This document shows, piece after piece, positions 11,546-23,401 of a stretch of 64,000 bases of DNA (position 1 is its first letter; each line of letters opens with the position of its first letter). The DNA is from Aphis gossypii. Lineage: Eukaryota; Arthropoda; Insecta; Hemiptera; Aphididae. The DNA is taken from NCBI RefSeq assembly GCF_020184175.1, contig NC_065533.1, forward strand, positions 11,492,695 to 11,556,694, read 5' to 3'. A model generated the notes under the pieces. That model ran no database searches and was not told the origin of the DNA. It saw only the letters and a program-made list of their open reading frames with translations. The translations under genes were made by a program, and so were the position numbers.

Positions 11546-14500
11546 TCTCTATAACGGACACTCTGTATTAGACGGAATCGTCCTTATATTACGGAAAACG
11601 TGAATAGTCCCGATTCAAAACATAATATATAATCATATAGGTATAACCCTACCTACCTATATATATTACGAAAAGCTCTTTGTAACGGAAAAGTAATAAT
11701 TGTTGGTCTCGAGCGATCCCGTTATAGAGATGTTTTTCCGCACTAGACATCACGTTATACTATTATTATACGTAGGTCAGTATATCACGTTATAATAATA
11801 TTAAGACTGGGATTTATATTGATATGCATTGGCATGTTTTGTTTTTTTTTTTCGCAATTTTTGATTACTGCTTTTGTTTTTAACGACCACATAAATCACA
11901 TCATGTCTGAGTAAATTGAGGTAATTTTATTTTGCATATTTTTGAATAAGTAATCGCATATTTCAACTACAAACACTTAAAATGAGTGCTTTATGGTATA
12001 TTTTAGCAATGATGCGGTCGACAGGAGAAGAAAATATGTAATATTGTCTATCCAAAATATAACCATGTATTTAATTTACCATTAAGTAGGGATAGACGAT
12101 ATATTATTAATTAAATGTACATCATTATATCTTAACAACATTGTCGAGTATTCGTACTACTGCAACAGATGTTTCAGATTAATATTCAAGATTATTCTAT
12201 AACTGACTATAATTATAATAAAATTAGAGTGTTATATCATAGACGTCGTTTTCGTGTATCGAGAGAGCGTTGTATGTAGTTTGTAAATTGATTTTAACTT
12301 TTGTCATTTAAAATGCTAAAAAATATTAGTGAACATTTTAGGTAATAGGTATATCAAAAAATTGATTATCTATACAGATTTTAAGACATATGGAAATCAC
12401 TATTTTTCGGCATTTGCAGCAACCAATCTGTTATAATATATTTTTCCTAATTTTTGGTTTCATATCTTTGCAATATTTACTACTTTTTATTTCATATAAA
12501 TCCTATTATTTAATAATACGATTTTGAAAATCTCGTTCCTTTTCGCCGAAAACGTCTTTTGCGATGTATAATAATGTGCGTGACTTCTGCAAAAGACGAC
12601 AATAATATTTGCATACGGTTTTTACTTGGAATTCGACAAAATACAAAAATATATGAATCACTGCTGTGATACACTCATAATAATAGTATACTTGACGCAT
12701 AATATGCTTATTTGTATTCAAAAGAAGTACGCCTGGTAATACACCTATATATAACTATTTAAGACCACGCGTGTTGAGTTTTTTGATTGTGTTATATATA
12801 GTGTAATAATGCATGGTGCTACGAAACTATAAATATATATATAAACGATTCTGAACTATATTATAAATACTAATTAGTAACTGTCGTTTTATAATTTTTT
12901 TTTTATGAGTTATTTTCCAATTAAAATAAATATAAATTAATGTGCGTCATAATATTATATAGTGCATAGGTAAACGTTTTCCTAGCCACAAGTTGATTTA
13001 TAATTTTTAACATAATTTTACAATGAAATGTTAAACAATGTTATTATAATTTAAATTAGGTATAAGTATTATTACCTATTTCATAAATAATTTATAGTTA
13101 TATTGCATCGTCAAATAGATTCTTTGTTATTTTATTGTACTTGTTTCAATTGAGTGTAACGACCAATAAAATAATAATATCTCGTATATTACACGATAAT
13201 ATAATCACGTTCAATATAACATGCCATCATATTATACCACGTCGATAGATATTGTCAGTCTGTATATTTTCTGATCGAATCAGTAACACTTATATGGCTA
13301 TATTGTATAGGAATATTTACACTTCCATTCATATTACATTATAATAGATTTTTAGTTTGATATTAATAATTTTTTTTGATAAATTCGAAAACGTTTTTAA
13401 ATATAATAACCCAATCCTCCGTTCGTAGAAACATAAAAATTAAAAGTTATAGTAATACAATAAAATCGTGTAATTGTTTGAATGGAAATTCTTGTTATTA
13501 TTAATATACTAATTATAATAGGTACGTGTATTTACAAACAATAAATATTGTTATTCTCATGGCAAATTCTCCTGTTGAATTGTTGAAGAAGAAAAAGTAT
13601 TATTTATATTTTAATACTTGGCTAAAAAAAAACAATATTTAAACTTTAAACTTTTAAAGTACCTATAATCTGTCTATGTACCTAGCCACCTAGGTATAGA
13701 TAATGCATAAACATTTGAAGTTTGAATCGCTTAAATATTATACAATACACATTTTCTTTTATAAATTATATTATGAATATTTATTCAAACGCATTACTTT
13801 ATTTTAGTACCTAAAACACATTATATTAATATAATATTAATTTACTGTGGTACAATAAAGTAAAAAATATAATGTAATGTATTATGATTTAATAAAAATG
13901 TAGTTCATATGAATTTATTTTTGATGTTGACGTGTTAAAAAAATAGGGTGTCATCAATAATTTATGAGGTATAATGCTATTAGATTTTTCTAATCTAACT
14001 GTCATATTGGCCAAATTTACACCGATATAATACGTCTCCGTGATAAAATCATATAAACGCAGAATTTTAGTATATAACGGATGATATTACTTATTAGTTG
14101 TTAGTCATTTGTGCTTTTACCTATTATTATATTATTTACAAAGTAATATGCTGAGATGTTCTTTCATTAGAAACTTTTTTTTTTATTCTAAAATTTATTT
14201 CCAAATGATTTAGTTTACAGGTTTGTATAATGTAACAATGAGTTTGAATACAAATTTGAATGTTACGTAGTTGATAAACAAATCTTTTCGTCTTTAAAAC
14301 TATTCCTCTTTAGCATACAGTTAGAAGTTAGACATCACAACATTATTATTATGTATTTATAGATAACGTCATTATTTAATTATACTATATATTTTTTTTC
14401 CAAGTCTAATTTTAGACAAAATAACATAAATGTAATAATTAAAAAATTAAATTAAATAAATAATATTTTTTTTTTCAATAACAAAAAATTAATGTAACAG

Positions 14501-14740
14501 AATAATTTTTACGATAAATTATTATACGCATAGTGTAATGTATTAATTGTTTAGGCTTGTTTTTACGTAGTTTTAAAATGCCAAAATAATATTTTCAAAT
14601 TAAAAAATATATTTTTCAATACTGCATTTAATTTTAATATTTTACTCATCGGCGCAGTAAAATTATAATTTATAATATTTATAGTATATTTATATTATAC
14701 AAGCGCCCTATTTATTTTTATCAGTTATAAAGCCCTGGGA
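11546..14740. other. AT-rich stretch without a gene
   Basis: No repeat family or protein-like frame was recognised. The minus frame near 12506-12721 has some non-random composition but no splice or start context, and is left out. Confidence 0.5.
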
Positions 14741-14749
14741 AGTCTGCTA

Positions 14750-14759
14750 TGACTCAGCA
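14750..14759 (+). promoter_or_regulatory. CncC/Maf-type antioxidant response element motif
   Basis: TGACTCAGCA matches the TGACnnnGC core bound by CncC-Maf (Nrf2-type) dimers. It sits inside a small higher-complexity patch (14700-14830). A 10-base match can occur by chance, so this is only a motif note. Confidence 0.15.
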
Positions 14760-15054
14760 GTACACGCATCTATGAGACTATGCCTATACTCTCATTACAC
14801 GCATTGAGATACGTTACTTTACAATATTTTTATCGTCCTGCAAATTACAAGGTTATACCAGTCGTACTACAGATCGCAACAATTAAATAACATAGAATAT
14901 TATTATATATTTTTATGATTGTAATATTATCGTGTTAACAATTTATATATATATATATATATTATTACTACTTAATTTATACAGTTATATTATAGATTTA
15001 AAGTGTTATGAGTATATTATCTTTAAGGTTATGAATATACAGTGTATAATAATA

Positions 15055-15153
15055 GGTTTGCAGCTACTAGGAGACGCCGTCCGGCATTCAATAAAACTAT
15101 ATAAGTACAAGCATGATGATTTAAGATGTTTGTCTTTTGTAATCGAGTCTTAG
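15055..15153 (+). other. Possible terminal coding exon
   Basis: An acceptor-like TTTGCAG at about 15060 is followed by an open frame to TAG at 15153. It reads LLGDAVRHSIKLYKYKHDDL and onward for about 30 residues, more protein-like than the AT-rich frame before it. There is no upstream exon partner and the polypyrimidine tract is weak. A (TA)10 tract lies upstream at 14943-14962. Confidence 0.2.
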
Positions 15154-15561
15154 GTACCTAATATCTTTGATAATTATGATAATTATTAATTTATTATAAT
15201 ATGGCATTCACTCGACGTTCATTGCAGTGTGGTTAATGTTTGGTCGGCTCGTTTCACGCGCATACGTTTAATTTATAGCCAATATATGTATATATACAAC
15301 ACTATAATACTTATATCTTATATTATAAAATAATGATAATTGTCGGGCAAATCGCAACTGGTTGAACTGGTACGATAATATTAAACAGTTATCCACATCT
15401 ATCCTACGGGTACCTGTTATATACTTAATAACTATTATGCACACGTCTCCGCCGGAACGGACCACTCGAGGATATTGTCCGACGTTCGCGAGCGAAACAG
15501 AGTGATATCGCACTAATGCACGGGCGTGGTGCGATATAATAATATAAAGTTTCATACTTAC

Positions 15562-15740
15562 GGGCCGTCGTCGTCGTCGTCGACGCCGGTCGCGGTCAAA
15601 TCGTTTTCGAGCACGCTGCACGGAGAGTTCGGCGGGCGCAACGAGACCACGCGGCGGCCGCCGACGCGCGTAATGTTTTTCACCGTCCTACGCGGATATC
15701 TCTCGGTTTTTTTTTTCTTTTTGCCTACGCTATTTTTATA
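15562..15740 (-). promoter_or_regulatory. Candidate TATA promoter with 5' exon and splice donor
   Basis: On the minus strand, TATAAAA (15740-15734) is followed by a CpG-rich segment. It ends at a very good intron-side donor: GGCCC then GTAAGTATG, with the intron starting at 15561. No ATG lies between the expected start (about 15705-15712) and the donor, so the exon would be 5' UTR. Two frames are open across it because of (GAC)n/(CGA)n triplets near 15572-15585, giving poly-Asp or poly-Arg. This is the most coherent promoter/first-exon arrangement in the 5-16 kb zone. Confidence 0.4.
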
Positions 15741-16038
15741 TCGAACCACAAAATACCACCGCCACCGCCATCGCAGTCACCGATCGCCCCCGGTATTCGT
15801 CGTTGTAAATAAATCCCTGCTGGACCCTAGAACCTGACCTCCACACACATATATTCCCACCCTCCTCGACCTCCCACTCAATGACACGCGTCCGGACCCG
15901 ACTTTATACGACCGCAGAATGTGGTAAACGTAACAATAAAATAATATTATATTATTGCTATGTCATGAACGGATACGTGGAAAAAAATGCCGTTTGATAT
16001 TAACGTATATAATAAATTGTAACACGCGCGCGACTTAC

Positions 16039-16226
16039 TGTGCAACGACATTAGTATTGTCATTGCGAAGCTGTGGTGGCGTAGATACGATTTTTGTGAC
16101 GATTGGATCACTTGAATCTTTGAGGATGACAAGCATTTTTTCCACCGTTACGAGTGCTTTTATTCCGACAAATTTTAAACCAAAATAATTTTCAACAGGT
16201 TGCGGGCATAACACAACTCGGTGCAT
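16039..16226 (-). CDS. Candidate coding exon, unrecognised protein
   Basis: The minus-strand frame from ATG 16226 runs 62 codons into a strong donor (TTGCACA then GTAAGTCG; intron begins at 16038). The residues look natural: a hydrophobic start, then GLKFVGIKALVTVEKMLVIL, then KDSSDPIVTKIVSTPPQL. A second, different minus frame is open from an acceptor-like TTTACAG at 16308 down to about 16177 and overlaps the first by about 50 bases. So either the region carries a frameshift, or only one of the two frames is real. No family was recognised. Confidence 0.3.
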
Positions 16227-16329
16227 CCGAAATGCATGTCAAAAATATAAATATAAATTGGAACGCCCAAATTGTATGCAATATCTCTTAGATCATTTAA
16301 ATTCCACCTGTAAATATTACCAGAAAATA

Positions 16330-17740
16330 AATGTAAATTCCACTATTTTTTTTTTTTTTTGTTATCTGAAATAAAATTAATTTTATCTATATAATAGCGG
16401 TAATTTTAGAACATTATAATTTCTATAATCGAAATAAGACTACATTTTATTAAACATTTTAGTTCTTAGTATTTTTATCGTTAGAATTCTTTAAGATTTT
16501 TAATTTTTTGAATTGCAACATACGTTTTTTATTTCATACTCTGAAATAGAATATTTTTCATACTATTTTGATAAATAAAAATAAAAATTCAGTTCAGTAT
16601 TTTATTAATTATTATACAAGTACTTATTTGAAGTTTAAGTGAACGGAGTAATAGACCAACGTTTTCCGGCGTACCTCTACACTCTGCTCAATTAAACTTG
16701 CCGATACCAAATTAAAGTAAATAAATATAACAGTACATAAGAATTTAGAGATGACAGTGTAAACGATATTTATTATAACCAAAATAATAAAATAGAACAA
16801 AATTCTATAATACCTATTTTAAAACTAAAACATTTATACATTTAAAATTAAATTAAAAAATGTAGCATTTTTAATCATATCAGTAAAACAATTAAGTTTC
16901 TTCTGTCAGTCCTATAAGTCTACTAAAATAGGAATAGAAATATGAAATAGTAGAATTACACAATGTTTAAATAAAATGCTATATAAATTATACTAAATTT
17001 AAGTTATCGTGGTAAGTAAAATTATATATGGCATGAAATTCGGGTAAACCTTACTAGTAACTTGTAAGAGGTTTTATGTAATTTGAATGGAGTAATACAA
17101 CTTAGTGTAGGACTGCAAGAAGTTTCTTTTGTAAAATATTATGTATAAATAATAGTAAGTATACACTTGCATGGCCTGTAAACAAATAATATTTTTAAAT
17201 ATATATTATTATATACTCAACGAACGTTTCATAATATTTAGATTTATTTTAATAATACAGACATTTGATATTGTCGGAAGTTTAAAGTTTTTTATGCATT
17301 ACAATATTTTGAAGCTGGGGTGTCGATATTTTTCTATATATTAGGTACTCCAAATAATAATTTTTTATCGATTTATATATTTGAACATAACAATATTAAA
17401 TTAAATATAATTTTAAACTCAAAACAATGGGCATACATAACGATAATAACGATTTACAAATAAACAGACCGTTGCAAATAATCAATACTAAGTCAGGATT
17501 TAAATTGTTGTTGAGAAATATAAGTTAATAATAAATTTATTAATGATTAGGTTTTAGTTTTGTATACTTTTATATTTTAAAAGTAACTTCATTCACTAAT
17601 TTGGCAGGTATGACTTTGTGATGATATATGATCTTTCAAAATCACTCGTATTAAGTAATTTATATGCATAATTATAAGATTTCTATGTATGTAATATAAT
17701 ACAATAATATTTATACACGTACGTATTATTTATATTGGTG
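16330..17740. other. AT-rich stretch without a gene
   Basis: A T14 run lies near 16347-16360. No other structure was recognised. Confidence 0.55.
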
Positions 17741-17744
17741 TTTG

Positions 17745-18545
17745 AGCTTTAAGATTTTGAGTGGAGCGATGAATGTTTTAATTGATTTTACGATGATGTA
17801 TGTTCTTTTCAAATTTTTTTTCTGTCTGTCATCACTTTTGAGACAGTTAAAATGCTTTTATTTTCAATAGTAGGTAGGTGTAGTTTTAGTAGTGAATTGG
17901 AACAAGTTGGTACTCTAAGGAGTCAAAAATAGATAATTCTTAAAAGTAAATTTTATAATCGGGCAGAACAAAAAAATTAAATAAATTAAGAAAAGTGGTA
18001 ATATTTTTACGCAATTTAATTTTCAATAAAATCGATATTCATTTTTTGCGAAACTCAGAAAACCATAGATAATAAAATTTGCGTCAAATATTTATTTTAT
18101 CATTTACTATTTAAAATAAAACTTTGATTATTTTATAGTATAAACTATTTATAGACATAAGAAATTATCAATTTTTTTGATAAAAAATTATTCGTTATAT
18201 AATAATGAATGAAAATGTAACCCAAAAGTCCGTATAAATTGTTAATTTCTCAATTAAAAAATAACAAAAATCTATAGTTACAATATTTTTTTTTTATAAA
18301 TATTAAAATTTGAATTTTAACAAAATTCATAAAAATCGCGAAAACGTTAAATTATTTTGTAGTTAGAATTTCATAAAAAATGTTATTTCTTATACCTACC
18401 TAAGGTTTGAAAATTTAATAAGTACAAGGTTCTTTGTAAGTTTTTCAACCGGTATATGAAATAAAAGTTCTACAGGAAATCTAAATTCATTTTTATGAGC
18501 ATTTCAAATTTAAATGTTTACGTCATTCAATATTGATTCATAAAA
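17745..18545 (+). repeat. Dispersed repeat family A, diverged copy
   Basis: It begins with a diverged form of the family terminus (GATTTTGAGTGGAGCGATG) and continues through the AT-rich body, including AAATTATTTTGTAGTTAGAA (18350 region). That matches the 48.33-kb copy (AAGTTATTTTGTAGTTGAAT). No coding capacity is visible. Confidence 0.6.
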
Positions 18546-20445
18546 GAATTTATTTTTGGGTGTATGGTAAAACATGCGTCCTTATGTAAGAACTTAAATC
18601 GTTGAAGTATATACAGCGATGTGAGTCCAAATTGGGCTTTGGATTAAAATTAATTATTTTGTATTATCCTTATACTAATAGAAAATCGAAATTAATTGTT
18701 GCAAGTCTACCGAATTTATAACTAAATTTAATTTGATTGACGGAAAGCTATAAGAAAATTGACATTATGCGTTATGGTTAGATTAGGTTAGATTGTTATT
18801 TTTCACATCTTATGTAGCTTTAAATTATAAGTGGGGCTGGGAAATTTTAATGAGTAAAGGAGTATCAATTTACAATATTAATTTCCAGGAATATACTTTT
18901 TAGAATGGTTAGCAACAGTATATTATATTATGCGTAGAACTTGTTAACAAAGTTTTCAAGTATTAATTACCGAAAACGTCAATATTTGATTTTGCGTATT
19001 TATTATTAATCGGTTATGGTCGTCGGTTATCATCAAGTCAATATAAACCGAAGTATAAACGTTTTAGTTATATTACATAAATGTTGTTGTATTTAGTTGC
19101 AAAAAACCCGTTACTTAAATGCATTTGAAATTGGAACTGCAATCACCAGGTTAAAAATAAAGATACTGAACCAAACTTTAAGTTTTTTATTATATTTATT
19201 AGGAATGATACTCAAAAAAGATATTTAATAACGGAATCCTAATACTTATCTAATATTCTAACGATGTTGATTTTATTTGAATATACAAAGATCAAAGGTT
19301 TAAGTTGTGTATTTTCAATACACTATATCTTATTTTATACGTCATCTAATTTCATATAGACTATGTCTTTTTATCTGAAATGTTTGAAACTAAACTGGAA
19401 CTTTTTTTTGTACTTTAAAAAGATTAAAAAGGGTATGGTACCTACAATAGTTAAGAAGGGTATGTTATAAGGACAAAGGTAGGTTGTCCACTTTTTAATT
19501 ATTTTTAAATTCAACCCAAACATGTAGTATAATTTTATTATTACATAACACCCATGTAATTAGAGCAAAAGTATTATACTGAAGTCGAATCAAATGAAAT
19601 GAACAATATGATATTTAACCGTTCTAGTTGTTTTTTTTTATACTAACACAATGCATTGCAGTTTTTAATGCTCTTATGTATAGCATACTTATAAAGTTAT
19701 AAGTAATACGAACATATTTCAGCTAGTTAAAAGCGATCACGCTATTTAACGGCTATGAGTTGAATAGCTTATTTAGTGATTAAATTTTGTATGAAATTTA
19801 AAATAATTTGAATTCCAGAAAAATGTTTGAATAACCAAATCAATTTAAGCACGTTAAACGATGCAAGCAAAGAATATTTTCGATATTTATTTTAAAATTG
19901 TTCCCTATTATCTATTTAATTGACAAAAAATACGTCCGTATTTTATGCTTGTTGATTATTTTTTGACATGCTAAAGATTGACTATTTTTATATTGTTTTT
20001 GAGGATGGACACTGTTTCTAACGCAGTAGGTAGCTTCCGGTTGTACCAGAAATCGTTTTATTATATTAATATTCAGTTATACGAAAAGAATTATATCGTT
20101 GGTTACATCGTAATACAAATTGTATTGAAAATATCACGATACCGACAAATGAACAAAATAATATGCTGAATAGTTATTCAAAATATTTTATTTTCTAGTC
20201 CTATATATAGTATAATGAACGTTGTTTTATTAATTTCCTATCTACGCATACTTGTAACAAATAAAGTAATTTAAAATCTCAGACAAATTTTGTTTTGTCT
20301 ATTGAAAGCATCGAAAAAAGACGTATACGTATTACTATTATTGGTTTTTAAACTATGATATTTATTTTTAGATCTACACCTACACTCGAGGAATAGACAA
20401 AAAAAAACAAGTGAATTGAACTATTCAATAGTGAGTTTTTAAATA
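18546..20445. other. AT-rich stretch without a gene
   Basis: No repeat or gene was recognised. The ORF at 19978-20169 lacks start and splice support and is Ile/Tyr-rich. Confidence 0.5.
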
Positions 20446-20750
20446 GGCTATAGTCAATTTACACCAAAATTGACCCAAAATATATATATAACATGTGTAA
20501 TTCACACCATTTTTTTGAAATGCGTATGTAATTTGCCTCAAAATAAGGATATGTAATTTTCACCAACCTCAGGTATCAAGAAATATAAATTGTAACATAA
20601 CCTGACGGAGTTTACATATACCCATTACAAGTAAGAAAAAAAATGGCGGAGTTTACATCATACCTTTTATTACCTTTTTTCTCAACCAATATTCTGTTGG
20701 AGTTTACAATCGCCCCGTATATCTTTAATTTGCTTCAAATTACAAACTCA
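20446..20750 (+). repeat. Dispersed repeat family B, shorter copy
   Basis: It starts GGCTATAGTCAATTTACACC, where GTCAATTT and AAAATTGAC form a small hairpin around ACACC. It then carries repeats of TGTAATTT(G/C)CACC-like words and ends CAAATTACAAACTC. The same beginning and end occur at 39.79-40.55 kb. It is non-coding and probably a non-autonomous DNA element. Confidence 0.7.
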
Positions 20751-21246
20751 CGTTAATTAACATCATTAAAATGATAGTTAAAAATAAATATTGTTCATAA
20801 ATCATAATTAATTATTTATATTTTATAACATAGATCTGATTGGTCTTTATCCTATACGGCTATAAAATTATTTGTTGAATGCAAATATTTTTATAAGTTG
20901 TCAAATAAATATAAAAATATTTTACTATCAAGTCTCTTAACAAAAATCATGAAGAAAAATATCTAAAATATTACAATTTGTAAAACTATAAAATGTATAA
21001 ATAACTCAAATTACATTAGTACCAGTAGAACTTAAAATTTACTTATATAACTCGGTTCAGAATCAGTTCGATAGTAAACAAAATATGGTACAAGCTCAGT
21101 AAAATTTGGGTACTTGTGTGTTATCGCGACTACCACATATTATGGGCTAAGCGACGCCGTGTCCCACTCTAATCTTGCATTTTGCAAGTGAATTCTATTT
21201 CTAATTCTATTAAGGATAATTAAGGCCTAGGGGCTATCGTCAACAT

Positions 21247-21534
21247 TCAAAATGAAAACATCCCTCCATTTGTTATGCAACACCACCTAAGGTAGGTCAC
21301 AGGGTTAACAAAAAACGATGCCCATAATTTTGCTAACCACATTATCAATAAATACATGGCCATTAGCTTTGGATAGTTTTGTATTGTTATACACGTATTA
21401 AACAGACGTGCATTGCACACCATGCATTCGTCATCAAGGTAATCGCGTTCAAATTCGAAGTAATCGCGACGCGACGGTAGTCGTGATAACGTACAAGTAC
21501 CAAATTTTGAATAAAACATTCGGTTCAACACCAT
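21247..21534 (-). CDS. Hypothetical ORF, 95 codons
   Basis: The frame runs ATG (21534) to stop on the minus strand. Its composition is unlike random AT-rich sequence: SRRDYFEFERDYLDDECMVC followed by NARLFNTC, then a hydrophobic stretch rich in Leu/Met/Trp (about residues 57-75) that could be one membrane segment. Four cysteines fall in the middle third and two close to the end. The flank at 21110-21180 is also of higher complexity (GACACGGCGTCGC on the minus strand), hinting that the ORF belongs to a larger element or decayed gene. No family was recognised. Confidence 0.35.
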   Translation of the reverse strand: MVLNRMFYSKFGTCTLSRLPSRRDYFEFERDYLDDECMVCNARLFNTCITIQNYPKLMAMYLLIMWLAKLWASFFVNPVTYLRWCCITNGGMFSF

Positions 21535-21734
21535 GTTTTTGAGTTCAACCCAACTCTAATATATATCTGTAGAGTGACCGTATATAGAAATTTAAAAAAT
21601 GTACGTTTAAACTTAGGTCATTCTTTGTCATAATTGCTCAATGCTTATACTATTCTATCAATAACATCACCCAATAGATAGATCATCTCTTTTAATAAAA
21701 ATTATTATTTTTTTTTATCTGATTACTCTATTTT

Positions 21735-21900
21735 AGATTCTGAACTGAGTAAGGAAGGTATTGATTTATGATATGTACATCATAAATTGTCAAAATAATG
21801 CTTCAATTTAAAATTACGGGGGTACTTTCAGATAGCAAATTGAATATCCAAGGTGAAAAGTAAAGAGAAGTTTCAAGCCGTTTTCAAAAAACATATCCAA
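21735..21900 (+). repeat. Dispersed repeat family A, end fragment
   Basis: TTTAGATTCTGAACTGAGTA is followed by AATAATGCTTCAATTTAAAA and a GGGGGTACTTTCAGAT block. This is the same succession of words as at 45.96-46.1 kb (ATTCTGAACACAGAGTG, AATAATGCTTGAATTT, GGGGGTGATTTCCGAT). Confidence 0.65.
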
Positions 21901-23340
21901 GATGAGCACTAACTAGATGTCCGTTACATTAATGCACCTCTTGAGGATCAATAATGAGCATTTTCCTTCGTAACCAGTAATAATGTAATTCATTATTATT
22001 ATTATTTTGTTAGACTTCATTGAAGTATTGTAGAAATTAATTTAAATAAAATAGGTAGTAAAACTAAACTATAAGCTGACGTAGCAATCTATATTTTTTA
22101 TAACTCATTGAAAAATGGATACATAATATTTGATACACATCGTTTTGAAAATGTTTTAATAATATTTGATTAAAAATATATTGTGACAATATTTAACAAA
22201 AAATCTCCTGTATTTTGAAAAATTAACATTTTCAAATTGCTACGTGGTCTGGAATGCTGAGCTTGTGCAGCATATTTAAGAATAAAAATATGTGTGTGGC
22301 AACCAACTTATGTAAACACATAGATAAAAACGCTTAGTTTAAAAAATAAAATATGAAGTTGAAGTAACATAGGTAATAATTTGATTTTACATCTTAGTAT
22401 AACATTTATTTTGTTTGAATTTTTATAGACAAAAACTTTAATCTACTTACAATATCAGTTGTTCTGCAACCGTAGATTTCATAGTCGTACTTAAATACAA
22501 ATTATTTAAAGAGCATTTCTATTGAAAAATCATTTATTTACGAAAGCAATTTTACATTTTCAATGCGTTATGTTTTCAATTTCATTTTTAAACTTTCATT
22601 CATACGTAGACTTTAGACATTATTAAACAAAACAGTAATAATAATTGAAAATATAAATGTAGGTATGTAATATAGGAAAATACTAAATGTATATTTAAAT
22701 AATCACTGATCACTTATAATACGTATGTACGGAGACGACTACGACACGACGTACGATGTATAAATAAATCGCAATGTTTTCATTAATAGATTATAGAACT
22801 CTGAAGTGATAGTCATATGGTCTCTATCTTTGAAATAATATTCTTAAAATAACTGTGCGGCAATTACTACGTAAAGGTATATGATCATTTATTTCTATAA
22901 TTAATCACTCATTAAAAAAACTCTCAATATTAGTATATTATGTTAATCGATAAAGAATAAACACGATTAATTTTTAATATAATAATTTAAGTTTCATTAT
23001 TTTTTTAAATTAGTTAATTTAATAACATTGAATAAATGTATAAATCCTTTCCGGACTTCCGATATCAACCATAAAGTTATAAAGTCACGTCTGATATTGA
23101 ATATTTAAATTTATTTTGATACTCGTACTAAATTCGATGCACCCGGGTCTAAAATTATTAAACAATTATATTTTAATAGGATCGCGATAATATCATACTA
23201 CGACAGTATGACACTACATACTTAAGACAGTTCCTTTTTTCGATTTTGGTTGTCATGAAAACAAATTTTAAAATAAATTTGTGTTTGCATGGCAATGTAA
23301 TTATTTTGTTCGTTGAATACTGTGAAAATAAAACAATCAG
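21901..23340. other. AT-rich stretch upstream of the calaxin-like gene
   Basis: No coding sequence was seen. It would hold the promoter, first non-coding exon and 5' UTR intron of the gene at 23402, but no TATA box or donor could be assigned confidently. Confidence 0.45.
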
Positions 23341-23379
23341 GTATTAACGTTTCAATATTAAAATACTAATTGAACCATT

Positions 23380-23397
23380 GAGTACTTTAATTTTCAG
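23380..23397 (+). other. 3' splice site of a 5' UTR intron
   Basis: GAGTACTTTAATTTTCAG is a standard pyrimidine-rich acceptor ending at 23397, only four bases before the ATG at 23402. It indicates an upstream non-coding exon. It also explains why the open frame should not be extended to the TTG codon at 23378, since that codon would be intronic. Confidence 0.65.
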
Positions 23398-23401
23398 AAA
23401 A

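Noticed and set aside
15268..15621. 117-codon minus ORF starting with poly-Arg
   Set aside because: It begins at GTG and runs straight through the GTAAGTATG donor into intron-like sequence.
23378..23401. Eight extra codons at the start of the calaxin-like frame
   Set aside because: The frame's first codon there is TTG and the segment contains the acceptor tract TTTTCAG, so it is intronic.
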